DNA of 64,000 nt from Streptomyces celluloflavus (GTDB taxonomy: Bacteria > Actinomycetota > Actinomycetes > Streptomycetales > Streptomycetaceae): assembly GCA_000720995.1 (NCBI GenBank), contig JOEL01000001.1, forward strand, positions 248,001 to 312,000, given 5' to 3'. This document shows positions 1 to 7,855 of the stretch, piece by piece. The notes below the pieces were generated by a model. The model was not told the DNA's origin and did no database searches. It worked only from the letters and a program-made list of their open reading frames with translations. Made by a program: the position numbers and the translations under genes. How positions within the stretch are numbered: position 1 is the first letter of the stretch; the number at the start of each line of letters is the position of its first letter.

Positions 1-941
1 TCGGTATCGGTGTCACCGCCTACACCCTGGGCATGCGGCACGCCTTCGACGCCGACCACATCGCCGCCATCGACAACACCACCCGCAAGCTGATGAACGA
101 CGGCCAGCGCCCGCTGTCCGTCGGATTCTGGTTCTCCCTGGGGCATTCGAGCATCGTCTTCGGACTGGCCTTCCTGCTCTCGCTCGGCGTCAAGGCCCTC
201 GCCGGGCCGGTACGGGACGACAGCTCTCAGCTGCACGACGTCACCGGCCTGATCGGCACCACCGTCTCCGGCGTCTTCCTCTACGTCATCGCGGCGATCA
301 ACATCGTCATCCTCGTCGGGATCTGGCAGGTCTTCCGGCGGATGCGCGCCGGTGATTTCGACGAGGCGGCGCTGGAGGAGCACCTCAACAACCGGGGCTT
401 CATGAACCGCCTGCTCGGCCGCGTCATGAAGTCCATCACCAAGCCGTGGCAGATGTATCCGCTGGGCCTGCTGTTCGGCCTCGGCTTCGACACCGCCACC
501 GAGATCGCCCTGCTCGTCCTCGCGGGCTCCGGTGCCGCGTCCGGACTGCCCTGGTACGCCATTCTGTGCCTGCCCGTGCTGTTCGCCGCGGGGATGAGCC
601 TGCTCGACACCATCGACGGTTCGTTCATGAACTTCGCCTACGGCTGGGCCTTCTCCAAGCCGGTCCGCAAGGTCTACTACAACCTCACCATCACGGGCCT
701 GTCGGTCGCCGTCGCCCTGATCATCGGCACCGTCGAACTGCTCGGGCTGCTGGCCGAGAAGTTCGACCTGCACGGGGCCTTCTGGGACTGGATCTCCGGT
801 CTGGACCTCAACCTGATCGGGTTCGTCATCGTGGGCATCTTCTTCGCGACCTGGATCATCGCGATGGCGGTGTGGAAGTTCGGCCGCATCGAGGAGAAGT
901 GGACGGCGAACGTCCGCCCCGCCGACCGATCCGCGGAGTAG
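1..941 (+). CDS. Nickel/cobalt permease, NiCoT (HoxN/NixA) family, 5' truncated
   Basis: Integral membrane secondary transporter for Ni2+ or Co2+. The reading frame is open from base 3, so the start lies left of the window; about 312 residues are visible. The NiCoT signature H-x4-D-H is present as RHAFDADHIAAIDN near the visible N-terminus, followed by FWFSLGHSS and GLGFDTATEIALL, two more conserved family blocks. Seven or so hydrophobic segments are spread over the rest. The stop TAG at 939-941 is followed at once by a strong bidirectional hairpin. Metal choice between Ni and Co cannot be read from the sequence. Family call is firm. Confidence 0.93.
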   Translation, partial: GIGVTAYTLGMRHAFDADHIAAIDNTTRKLMNDGQRPLSVGFWFSLGHSSIVFGLAFLLSLGVKALAGPVRDDSSQLHDVTGLIGTTVSGVFLYVIAAINIVILVGIWQVFRRMRAGDFDEAALEEHLNNRGFMNRLLGRVMKSITKPWQMYPLGLLFGLGFDTATEIALLVLAGSGAASGLPWYAILCLPVLFAAGMSLLDTIDGSFMNFAYGWAFSKPVRKVYYNLTITGLSVAVALIIGTVELLGLLAEKFDLHGAFWDWISGLDLNLIGFVIVGIFFATWIIAMAVWKFGRIEEKWTANVRPADRSAE

Positions 942-951
942 CCGGGGCGGC

Positions 952-1007
952 GGGGTGAGGCGGCTCGTTCTCCCCTCAGCGGGAGGGGGGACGAGCCGCC
1001 TCACCCC
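952..1007. terminator. Bidirectional rho-independent-type hairpin
   Basis: Perfect 17-bp inverted repeat, left arm 952-968 (GGGGTGAGGCGGCTCGT) and right arm 991-1007, with a 22-nt loop. It lies between the convergent NiCoT gene and the ornithine-cyclodeaminase-family gene and can serve both. Confidence 0.9.
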
Positions 1008-1008
1008 T

Positions 1009-1947
1009 TTACGCGTCTTCTGCCGCGTCGGCCTCGTACGCGGCGCCGGCCACCACCAGGTCCTCCCACGCCATGCCGACGCTCTTGAAGAGCCGGGGGC
1101 GGGTCCGGTCCACGGTCGCGGCCCCGGTGGCCAGGTCGGCGAGCGGGATCAGCGCGGCCCGGTCGAGGCGGCCGGCGGCCAGCTCCGGGATGAGATCACC
1201 GGCTTCCCGTACGGCGGCGGCCCGGGACTCGACCACGACGGTGCAGCGGCGGACGGTGCCGCTGTCGACCTCGCGGGCGTCGGGTTCGTGGGATCCGACG
1301 GCCGTCACGGTGGCGTGCGGGGCGAGCAGGGCGCCGTCGAAGAGCGGGGTCCTCGCGGTGGTGCAGCAGGCGACGAGATCGGCGGTCGCGACGGCGGACG
1401 GATCACCGGGTGCGACGGGGAGCCCGGTGTCCCGGCGGGCGGTTTCGGCGAACCGCTCGACATGCGCGGGCGTGCGTCCCACGACGGTGACCCGGGTGAG
1501 CGGGCGGACCACCCGCAGCGCGTCCAGGTGGCCGCGCGCCTGGGGGCCGGTGCCGAACAGCACCAGATGGCCGGCTTCGGGGCCGGCGAGCAGGTCCACG
1601 GCGAGGGCGGATACGGCGGCGGTCCGTACGGTGGTCAGCTCGATCCCGTCCAGCAGGGCCAGCGGGGAGAGCGTCGGGGCGTCGAAGAGCAGGTAACGGC
1701 CCTGGACGCGGGCGAGTCCGGCGGCCGGATTGGCCGGGGCGACGGTGGCGATCTTGACGCCTGCGTACCGGCGCCGGTGCGCGGGCATGAGGAGCAACTG
1801 GCCGTGCTCGACCGGTACGACGGTGCGGGGCGGATCGGACTCCGGATCCGTTCCGTCCCGCAGGGCGGCGCGCAGTGCGCCGATCGCCGCGGCCATCGGC
1901 AGGGCACGCCGGAGTGCGGCCCCGTCGATGGTCCGGGGCGCGGTCAC
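1009..1947 (-). CDS. Ornithine cyclodeaminase/mu-crystallin family; probable delta1-pyrroline-2-carboxylate reductase
   Basis: NAD(P)H-binding protein of 312 aa. The Rossmann motif LVLFGTGPQARGH is at residues 128-140. Later segments KSVGMAWEDL and GATVDRTRPRLFKSVG are typical of the family. I placed the start at GTG 1947 because it overlaps the stop of the preceding epimerase as GTGA and removes an 80-residue arginine/proline-rich non-coding extension. In hydroxyproline gene clusters this family usually reduces delta1-pyrroline-2-carboxylate to L-proline (LhpI type), salvaging imines from 3-hydroxyproline or D-proline; true ornithine cyclodeaminase is less likely here. It is the last gene of the operon, ending in the 952-1007 hairpin. 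Substrate is inferred from context. Confidence 0.85.
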   Translation of the reverse strand: MTAPRTIDGAALRRALPMAAAIGALRAALRDGTDPESDPPRTVVPVEHGQLLLMPAHRRRYAGVKIATVAPANPAAGLARVQGRYLLFDAPTLSPLALLDGIELTTVRTAAVSALAVDLLAGPEAGHLVLFGTGPQARGHLDALRVVRPLTRVTVVGRTPAHVERFAETARRDTGLPVAPGDPSAVATADLVACCTTARTPLFDGALLAPHATVTAVGSHEPDAREVDSGTVRRCTVVVESRAAAVREAGDLIPELAAGRLDRAALIPLADLATGAATVDRTRPRLFKSVGMAWEDLVVAGAAYEADAAEDA

Positions 1948-2945
1948 AGGACGAATCCGGCGGGGAAGGGGTCCTCCGGGTCGCGGTGGAACTGGGCGGT
2001 GCCGGTGATCCACGCACGGCCCGTGATGGTGGGGGTCACGGTGGTGAGGTCGCCGAGCCGCCCCTCTTCGACCAGGCGGCCGGTGAAGTGCGTGCCGATG
2101 AACGACTCGTTGTCGAAGTCGGTGTCGAGGGTGAGTTCGCCGCGCGCGTGCAGCTGGGCCATCCGGGCGCTGGTGCCGGTACCGCACGGCGAGCGGTCGA
2201 ACCAGCCGGGGTGGATGACCATGGCATGCCGGGAGCGGCGGGCATCGGACCCGGGAGCGGCCAGATACACATGGTGGCAGCCGTTGATCTCGGGATTGCC
2301 GGGGTGGACGGGGCGGTCCTGTTCGTCGACGGCGGCCATGACGGCCAGACCGGCGTCGAGAATGCGCTGCTTCTCGGCGCGCTCGAACGGGATGCCCAGG
2401 GCCTCCAGCGGGACGATGGCGTAGAAGTTGCCGCCGAAGGCGAGGTCATAGGGGATGTCGCCCCAGGGCTCGACCCGTACCGTCCGGTCCAGTCCGAGCG
2501 CGAACGACGGCACATTGCGCAGGGTCACCGACTTCGCGGCCCCGTCCACCACCCGGACCTCGGCGACGACGAGTCCGGCGGGGGTGTCGAGACGGATGGT
2601 GGTGGTGGGTTCGGTGACCTCGACCATGCCGGTTTCGACGAGGACGGTGGCGACGCCGATGGTGCCGTGGCCGCACATCGGCAGACAGCCGGACACCTCG
2701 ATGTAAAGGACCCCGAAGTCGGCGTCGGGGCGGGTCGGCGGCTGAAGGATGGCGCCGCTCATCGCCGCATGCCCGCGGGGCTCGTTCATCAGGAACGTAC
2801 GGATGTGGTCGAGATGGTCGATGAAGTACCGGCGCCGGGCGAACATGGTGTCGCCGGGGATGACCCCGACGCCCCCGGTGATCACCCGGGTGGGCATCCC
2901 CTCGGTGTGCGAATCGACCGCGTGGAAGATCCGGTTGCTGCGCAC
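1944..2945 (-). CDS. 4-hydroxyproline 2-epimerase (proline racemase family)
   Basis: Cofactor-independent epimerase of 333 aa, the usual family length. Both catalytic cysteines are present: C91 in MCGHGT and C254 in SPCGTGT, so it should be a two-base epimerase and not a trans-3-hydroxyproline dehydratase, in which one Cys is replaced. The start GTG 2945 lies 4 nt after the stop of the upstream DapA-like gene and is preceded by GGAAGG. Expected reaction: trans-4-hydroxy-L-proline to cis-4-hydroxy-D-proline, feeding the dehydrogenase encoded by the neighbouring operon. Proline racemase or 3-hydroxyproline epimerase activity cannot be excluded by sequence alone, but the cluster content favours 4-hydroxyproline. 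Confidence 0.92.
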   Translation of the reverse strand: MRSNRIFHAVDSHTEGMPTRVITGGVGVIPGDTMFARRRYFIDHLDHIRTFLMNEPRGHAAMSGAILQPPTRPDADFGVLYIEVSGCLPMCGHGTIGVATVLVETGMVEVTEPTTTIRLDTPAGLVVAEVRVVDGAAKSVTLRNVPSFALGLDRTVRVEPWGDIPYDLAFGGNFYAIVPLEALGIPFERAEKQRILDAGLAVMAAVDEQDRPVHPGNPEINGCHHVYLAAPGSDARRSRHAMVIHPGWFDRSPCGTGTSARMAQLHARGELTLDTDFDNESFIGTHFTGRLVEEGRLGDLTTVTPTITGRAWITGTAQFHRDPEDPFPAGFVL

Positions 2946-2949
2946 GTGT

Positions 2950-3864
2950 CTACCGCAGTCCTTCCGCGAGGGCCTTCCCGGTGGCCTGCCGCACGCTCTC
3001 CTCGTGCTCCGGGGCCAGCGGCAGGCGCGGCTGCCGGCAGGGACCGCCGTAGCGGCCGGCGAGATCCATGCTGAGCTTGATCGCCTGCACGAACTCGATC
3101 CGCGAGTCCCAGCGCAGCAGCGGGTGCAGCGTCCGGTAGAGCGGCAGCGCGGTGGACAGGTCACCGGCGGACGCCGCCTGCCACAGTTCGACGCAGGCGC
3201 GCGGGAACGCGTTGGTGAAGCCCGACACCCAGCCCGGGGATCCGGCGGCCGCCAGCTCCAGCGCGACATCGTCGGCGCCGCACAGCACATCGAGTCCGGG
3301 GGCCAGTTCGGCGATCCGGTAGGTCCGGCGCACATCGCCGGAGAACTCCTTGACGGCGACGATCAGCCCTTCGCCGTACAGCTCGGCCAGCAGCTCCGGC
3401 ACCAGATCGACCTTGGTGTCGAAGGGGTTGTTGTACGCGACGACCGGCAGTCCGGCCCTGGCGACCTCACGGTAGTGCGCGACCACGGCACGCCGGTCCG
3501 CCCGGTAGGCGTTCGGCGGCAGCAGCATCACCGCACGGGCCCCGGCCGCACCGGCGTGTTCGGCCCACCGCCGCGCTTCGTCGGCGCCGTACGCGGCTAC
3601 CCCGGGCATCACGGTGAAGCCGGGGGTGTCCGCGGCCACCTCGACCGCGGTGGTCACTACACGGGCGCGCTCCTCGGGGGTGAGGGTCTGGTACTCGCCG
3701 AGCGAACCGTTCGGGGTGACGCCGTGACAGCCGTTCTCCGCGAGCCATCCGAGGTGTTCGGCATAGCCGTCGAAGTCCGCCGTCAGCTCGCCGGTCCGCG
3801 ACTCCCGCCACGGGAGCGCGGTCGCCACCAGTACTCCGTGCCACGGCTGTGCTTGCGCGTTCAT
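2950..3864 (-). CDS. DapA-family lyase; probable delta1-pyrroline-4-hydroxy-2-carboxylate deaminase
   Basis: Class I aldolase-fold protein of 304 aa. The Schiff-base lysine is K172 in VAVKEFSGD, the conserved tyrosine Y144 in VVAYNNP, and the carboxylate-binding block is PNGSLGEY (51-58). Start ATG 3864 has GGAGGT immediately upstream. Within a hydroxyproline cluster this family member (HypD/LhpG type) hydrolyses and deaminates the pyrroline product of the D-hydroxyproline dehydrogenase to 2-oxoglutarate semialdehyde. It is the first gene of a three-gene operon (lyase, epimerase, reductase). A perfect 17-bp palindrome lies 41 nt upstream of the start and probably controls the operon. The semialdehyde dehydrogenase that should follow in the pathway is not in the window. 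Confidence 0.88.
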   Translation of the reverse strand: MNAQAQPWHGVLVATALPWRESRTGELTADFDGYAEHLGWLAENGCHGVTPNGSLGEYQTLTPEERARVVTTAVEVAADTPGFTVMPGVAAYGADEARRWAEHAGAAGARAVMLLPPNAYRADRRAVVAHYREVARAGLPVVAYNNPFDTKVDLVPELLAELYGEGLIVAVKEFSGDVRRTYRIAELAPGLDVLCGADDVALELAAAGSPGWVSGFTNAFPRACVELWQAASAGDLSTALPLYRTLHPLLRWDSRIEFVQAIKLSMDLAGRYGGPCRQPRLPLAPEHEESVRQATGKALAEGLR

Positions 3865-3904
3865 GTGACCTCCACGGTTTGCGTATCCGGGACCACTGAG
3901 TCTG

Positions 3905-3921
3905 TGCAATGTTACATTGCA
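3905..3921. promoter_or_regulatory. Hyp-regulon operator copy 1 (perfect palindrome)
   Basis: TGCAATGTTACATTGCA, 8-bp arms around one base. It lies 41-57 nt upstream of the DapA-like start and, read on the minus strand, contains TAACAT, a TANNNT-like -10 element. The GT-n-AC core fits a GntR-type operator. Two related copies occur at 6968-6984 and 50053-50069. Confidence 0.75.
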
Positions 3922-3995
3922 TTGGCTCTCGGGGTGGGGTGAATCATGGGGTGTGAGGTGCAGGGGTGGGGTGGATGGAGCTTCTCAATCGCGCC

Positions 3996-5483
3996 TCAGC
4001 GGGCGGGCATTGACGACTCATCAGTTCCGGCGTCAGGGACGATGCCGGAGCCGGATTCGGGGTCCGCGCCGGGGTCGCCGGCGGCGAGGATGCCGAGCGG
4101 CAGCGGCTGCGCGATGGGCCGGCCGGCCATCCCCCGCAGTTCCTCCGCGGTCGCCTCACGTCCGGATCGTGCGGCGACCAGGCAGGCGGTGGCGTAACCG
4201 CAGACCCGTCCCTGGCACAGCCCCATACCGGGGCGCGCGTACAGCTTGACCGTGCGGGGGTCGGTCGCGCCCAGTTCCGTGACGGCCTCGGTGACGGTCC
4301 GCACGGTGACCTCCTCGCACCGGCACACCACGGTTTCGGGGCGCAGCCACCCCAGCCAGCCGGGGCGGACCGGAAACGCCCGATGCAGCGCGGCGGCGAA
4401 CTGCCGCTGTGCGGTACGCCGCCGCACCAGACGGCGGACCACCGCCGGGTCGGCGACGGCGGCGCCGACGGCCTGGGCGGCGTGCAGCCCGGCGAGTTCG
4501 CCCTCGGTCAGGGACAGGGCGGCGCCGCCGACGCCGCAGACCTCCCCGGCGAGGTAGACGCCGGGGGCCGAACCGCGCTGCCGGGCGTCGGCGGTGGCGA
4601 CCAGGCTGCCGTCGATATCGCGACGGGTCGCGCAGCCGAGCTGGAGCGGGATCTCGATCTGCGGGGTGAAGCCGTAGCCGACGGCGAGGGTGTCGCAGTC
4701 GAGCCGGCGCTCGCTGCCCGGTACGACCCGCCACCGGGCGTCGACGCGGGCCACCGTGACCCCGGTGACCTCGTCCTCGCCGTGCGCGGCGACCACGGCG
4801 GTGCGGGTCCGGTACGGCACGCGATGGCGCAGCAGCGTCCGCAGGAACCCCGCGCCCTCGGCGAGTTTCGCGGGATTAGCGGCCACGGTGAGCGGCTGCC
4901 GCACGAACGAGGCGGGCAGCCCGGCCTCGAAGACCCCGACCACGCGCGCGCCCGCCTCGGCGAGTCCGGCGGCGACGGCCGGAAGGAAGGGGCCGGTCCC
5001 GGCGACCGCAATCCGCCGTCCGGCGACCACACCGTGACCCTTCAGCAGCGCCTGCGCACCGCCCGCGGTGAACACCCCGGGCAACGTCCAGCCGGGGAAC
5101 GGGAGTTGGCGGTCGTAGGCGTCGGTGGCCACGACGACCGCGGTGCTCTCCACGACCTGCTCGGTCCCGTCGTGGAGGGTGTGTGTACGGAATCCGCCGG
5201 CCGTCCGCCCGGTATGCCAGACGGCGTGGCCGGGGAGGTGGTGGAGCCGGCCGGCGTGGGCGGCCAGTCCGTGGCGCAGTCGCTGGAAGGCGGCCCAGCC
5301 GTGGTGCGCCGCGCCCGTGTCGCCGGGGCGGTGGCGCCAGTACTGCCCGCCGACCCGCGGGCCCGCGTCGACCAGCGCGACCCGGGCGCCCGCGGCGGCC
5401 GCCGTGACCGCCGCCGCGAGACCGGCGGGGCCCGCGCCGAGCACCGCGAGATCGTACGGCCCGTCAGCACGCGAGGTCGTCAC
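3996..5483 (-). CDS. D-hydroxyproline dehydrogenase, FAD/BFD-[2Fe-2S] large subunit (HcnB-like)
   Basis: FAD-dependent oxidoreductase of 495 aa with N-terminal dinucleotide motif LAVLGAGPAGLAAAV and a C-terminal BFD-like [2Fe-2S] domain with C387, C389, C423 and C428 (VCRCEE ... GLCQGRVCG). This layout matches the HcnB/opine-oxidase subunit of heteromeric amino-acid dehydrogenases. Start GTG 5483 overlaps the end of the small ferredoxin-like subunit gene by 20 nt, so translation is probably coupled. It is the third gene of the operon D-amino-acid oxidoreductase, [2Fe-2S] subunit, large subunit. Expected job: pass electrons from cis-4-hydroxy-D-proline oxidation to the respiratory chain. Residues after about 460 are acidic and low-complexity. 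Confidence 0.87.
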   Translation of the reverse strand: MTTSRADGPYDLAVLGAGPAGLAAAVTAAAAGARVALVDAGPRVGGQYWRHRPGDTGAAHHGWAAFQRLRHGLAAHAGRLHHLPGHAVWHTGRTAGGFRTHTLHDGTEQVVESTAVVVATDAYDRQLPFPGWTLPGVFTAGGAQALLKGHGVVAGRRIAVAGTGPFLPAVAAGLAEAGARVVGVFEAGLPASFVRQPLTVAANPAKLAEGAGFLRTLLRHRVPYRTRTAVVAAHGEDEVTGVTVARVDARWRVVPGSERRLDCDTLAVGYGFTPQIEIPLQLGCATRRDIDGSLVATADARQRGSAPGVYLAGEVCGVGGAALSLTEGELAGLHAAQAVGAAVADPAVVRRLVRRRTAQRQFAAALHRAFPVRPGWLGWLRPETVVCRCEEVTVRTVTEAVTELGATDPRTVKLYARPGMGLCQGRVCGYATACLVAARSGREATAEELRGMAGRPIAQPLPLGILAAGDPGADPESGSGIVPDAGTDESSMPAR

Positions 5484-5787
5484 GGCCGGCTCCTTCCTGG
5501 GTCCTGACCAGGTCTCCCGGCGCGGCCTCGACCAGGCAGGCCCGCTGGTTCGGACGCCCGTTGACGGTGACCAGGCAGTCGAAGCAGACCCCGATGCCGC
5601 AGAACATCCCGCGCCCGGCGCCCGCGACCCGGGTGCGGCGCCAGGAGCGGTGCCCGGCGGCGAGGAGCGCGGCGGCGATGCTCTGGCCCGGCTCGGCCTC
5701 GATCGTCAGCTCGTCGAAGCGGAAGGGGAAGGACGGGCGGCGGGGGACGGCCGGCCCGCCCGCCCCGGCACGCGTATCGGTGCTCAT
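5464..5787 (-). CDS. Small [2Fe-2S] subunit of D-hydroxyproline dehydrogenase (HcnA-like)
   Basis: 107-aa protein with plant-type ferredoxin spacing C63-x4-C68-x2-C71-x12-C84 (FCGIGVCFDCLVTVNGR). The fold matches the small subunit of HcnABC and hydroxyproline dehydrogenase complexes. Start ATG 5787 overlaps the stop of the upstream oxidoreductase as ATGA, and its own end overlaps the start of the large subunit, so all three subunits should be made in a fixed ratio. The role is electron relay inside the complex. Confidence 0.88.
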   Translation of the reverse strand: MSTDTRAGAGGPAVPRRPSFPFRFDELTIEAEPGQSIAAALLAAGHRSWRRTRVAGAGRGMFCGIGVCFDCLVTVNGRPNQRACLVEAAPGDLVRTQEGAGRDDLAC

Positions 5788-6962
5788 ACGGTGGTCTCCT
5801 CGAACCGTTCCGGGCGGAAGGGGGCGAGATCCAGATCGGGCGCCGCCCCCGTGATGACCTGCGCGATCAGATGACCCGTTGCGGCGGACAGCCCGATCCC
5901 GGCGCCCTCGTGCCCGCAGGCGTGCAGCAGCCCGGGGGCGCGCGGATCGGCGCCGATCACCGGCAGATGGTCCGGGCAGTACGGCCGGAATCCCAGGTAG
6001 CTGCGCAGCAGTGCGACCTCGGCGAGGAACGGGAAGACCCCGATGGCCTGCGCGGCGAGTCTGCGCAGCACCGGCAGGGATACCGAACGGTCGAAGCCGA
6101 CCCGCTCCCGGCTGGCCCCGATCAGGACCGTGCCGGCCCGGGTGCCCTCGACCACGACGGAGGTCTGGAGCCCCGCGTCGCCGCTGGCGACATTGGCGAC
6201 GTACTCCGCGGTGTACACCTTGTGCCGCACCACCCGGGGCAGCGGCTCGGTGACCAGGATGAACCCCTTGCGGGGCAGGATGGGCAGCGGCACGCCCGCC
6301 AGCCCGGCCAGCTCGCCGCCCCAGGTGCCGGCGGCGTTGACGACCCGGCCGGCGGGGATCAGCGGTGCCGTGGCCGAGTCGGTACGGACGCCGGTGACGG
6401 CGCCACGACTGTCGCGTACGAACCCGGTGACCGCGGTGCCCGGCAGGACCGTGGCCCCGTGCTCCCGGGCGTGCCGCAGCAGCCGGGCCGTCGCCAGCAC
6501 CGGCTGGACCTGGCAGTCCTGCGGGTAGTACGCGCCGGCGGCCACCTCGGGCGTGATGTTCGGCTCCAGTCCGGTGACCTCGTCGCGGGAGACGTCGACC
6601 GCGTCGATACCGGCCGCGCGCTGGACGGCGGTCAGCTTCCGGAGCCCGTCGGCCGTCGCCGGCGAGGCGGCCACCATCACGCCGCCCTTCTCCTGGTACT
6701 CCAGCCGCTCCGCGCCCAGCGCCTGCGCGGTCCGCGCCCACAGTCGCGAGGACAGCAGCGCCAGTTCGAGTTCGGCTCCGGGCTCCTTGTCGGAGAGCAG
6801 GATGTTGCCCTCGCACGCCGCGGTGGTGGCGCCCCCGATCGCGCCCCGTTCGACCACGGTGACCCGCAGCCCCGCCGAGGTGCAGTGGTAGGCGCAGGCA
6901 GCGCCGACCATGCCCGCTCCGATGACGACGACGTCAGGAGACCGATTCGTCGAGCGATCCAT
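5784..6962 (-). CDS. FAD-dependent D-amino-acid (D-hydroxyproline) dehydrogenase, catalytic subunit
   Basis: DadA/glycine-oxidase-fold flavoprotein of 392 aa. The nucleotide-binding motif VVVIGAGMVGAACAY is at residues 11-25; a C-terminal block HACGHEGAGIGLSAATG binds the isoalloxazine in this family. It is the first gene of the dehydrogenase operon, so it is the likely catalytic subunit oxidising cis-4-hydroxy-D-proline to the pyrroline. The start ATG 6962 has no Shine-Dalgarno sequence, and the second hyp-type palindrome ends only 6 nt before it, which points to a leaderless mRNA (a CATTCT -10-like hexamer sits just upstream). A start further inside is unlikely because the dinucleotide motif begins at residue 11. 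Confidence 0.88.
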   Translation of the reverse strand: MDRSTNRSPDVVVIGAGMVGAACAYHCTSAGLRVTVVERGAIGGATTAACEGNILLSDKEPGAELELALLSSRLWARTAQALGAERLEYQEKGGVMVAASPATADGLRKLTAVQRAAGIDAVDVSRDEVTGLEPNITPEVAAGAYYPQDCQVQPVLATARLLRHAREHGATVLPGTAVTGFVRDSRGAVTGVRTDSATAPLIPAGRVVNAAGTWGGELAGLAGVPLPILPRKGFILVTEPLPRVVRHKVYTAEYVANVASGDAGLQTSVVVEGTRAGTVLIGASRERVGFDRSVSLPVLRRLAAQAIGVFPFLAEVALLRSYLGFRPYCPDHLPVIGADPRAPGLLHACGHEGAGIGLSAATGHLIAQVITGAAPDLDLAPFRPERFEETTV

Positions 6963-6967
6963 CGCAG

Positions 6968-6984
6968 TAGAATGTCACGTTGCA
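6968..6984. promoter_or_regulatory. Hyp-regulon operator copy 2
   Basis: TAGAATGTCACGTTGCA, 13 of 17 positions identical to the perfect copy at 3905-3921. It abuts the start codon of the dehydrogenase operon, so a bound repressor would sit directly on the promoter. Confidence 0.65.
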
Positions 6985-7149
6985 TTGCCCCGCGCCAGGG
7001 CCCGTACGGCAACCGGCCTACGGGCATCTGCCGTACCGCCGGGCCGAGTTGGGGCGGAGACGCCGGCAGGGCCGGGAGGTGCTGCCGGGAATCGCGGCGG
7101 TGGCCCCGGCGGGATTGTCAGTGCGGTCGGGCTCCGCGAACATGCCTCC

Positions 7150-7428
7150 ATGAGCCTGATGACCGATGGCAAAGCTCCTGGTCCGGTGCGCTTCTATCTC
7201 GCCTGTGACCGTGGCAAGTGCACCGAGAGAATCAGCTTTGACCTCGTGATCTCCGAGCCGCGGCCGGACGAAGAGGCGGACTTTCTCGGCCACATACTTC
7301 ACGAGGCCCACCACGCGGCCCCGCTCATCGCGGACCTGGGCTGGGTCTTCATCCAGGGCGGGGAAGGTTACTGGTGCCCCGCGTGCGCCGGCCCCACCCG
7401 CGACACCGGCACCCCCGACCCCTCGTAG
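7150..7428 (+). CDS. Small conserved-type protein with paired cysteines, function unknown
   Basis: 92-aa soluble protein. Two cysteine pairs, CDRGKC near residue 20 and WCPAC near residue 76, plus HILHEAHH, suggest a zinc-ribbon-like metal site. I do not recognise a characterised family. ATG 7150 and ATG 7159 are both possible starts and neither has a good ribosome site. It is monocistronic and followed by a perfect hairpin at 7445-7471, which supports it being a real gene. Confidence 0.6.
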   Translation: MSLMTDGKAPGPVRFYLACDRGKCTERISFDLVISEPRPDEEADFLGHILHEAHHAAPLIADLGWVFIQGGEGYWCPACAGPTRDTGTPDPS

Positions 7429-7444
7429 ACGCCCACACCAGGAC

Positions 7445-7471
7445 GGCGCCGGTCCTCATCGGACCGGCGCC
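7445..7471. terminator. Hairpin terminator
   Basis: 11-bp perfect arms GGCGCCGGTCC (7445-7455) and its complement (7461-7471) around a 5-nt loop, 17 nt after the small zinc-ribbon-like gene. Confidence 0.85.
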
Positions 7472-7855
7472 GCCCGCTGTCGGCGCGGAGCGGTGGCCCG
7501 GAACGGTGGCCCCGGGGGAGTGGTCCCCGAGCGCCGGTTCCCCTCGATCCGCCGAAAAGCGGATGACGGGCGCGGAACAGTTGTCGCGGCCGCTCGGAAA
7601 GTTCCGGCGGGAAAGTGAGTTCGCCGAATACAGGCACCAATGGCACAGGAAAAAATCCGTATTTCTCCCTCAATCGGGTGGACCGTCGGAATCGCCCTTC
7701 AAGAGACCTGCCCGCGCCCCTAAAGTCATGCCTCAGCACCGCATCACAGCGGAATTCCTCTCGCGTATCTGAAGCCGAGAGGCGCGGTCCGCGGGCGCCC
7801 GGGGCGCCCTGCCGGGCGTGGCCCAGAATTCCCGTTCCGAGGAAGGCACAGGGCA
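7472..7855. other. Intergenic leader before the antiporter
   Basis: 384 bp with no supportable gene. It is less GC-rich than its surroundings (for example 7600-7700) and probably holds the promoter and leader of the antiporter gene. I could not pick a clear -35/-10 pair. Confidence 0.4.

Noticed and set aside
955-2424. Long plus-strand open frames opposite the reductase and epimerase genes (and similar ones throughout the window)
   Set aside because: They lie antisense to clear genes, lack ribosome sites and translate to low-complexity Gly/Arg/Pro sequence; an expected artefact of high GC content.
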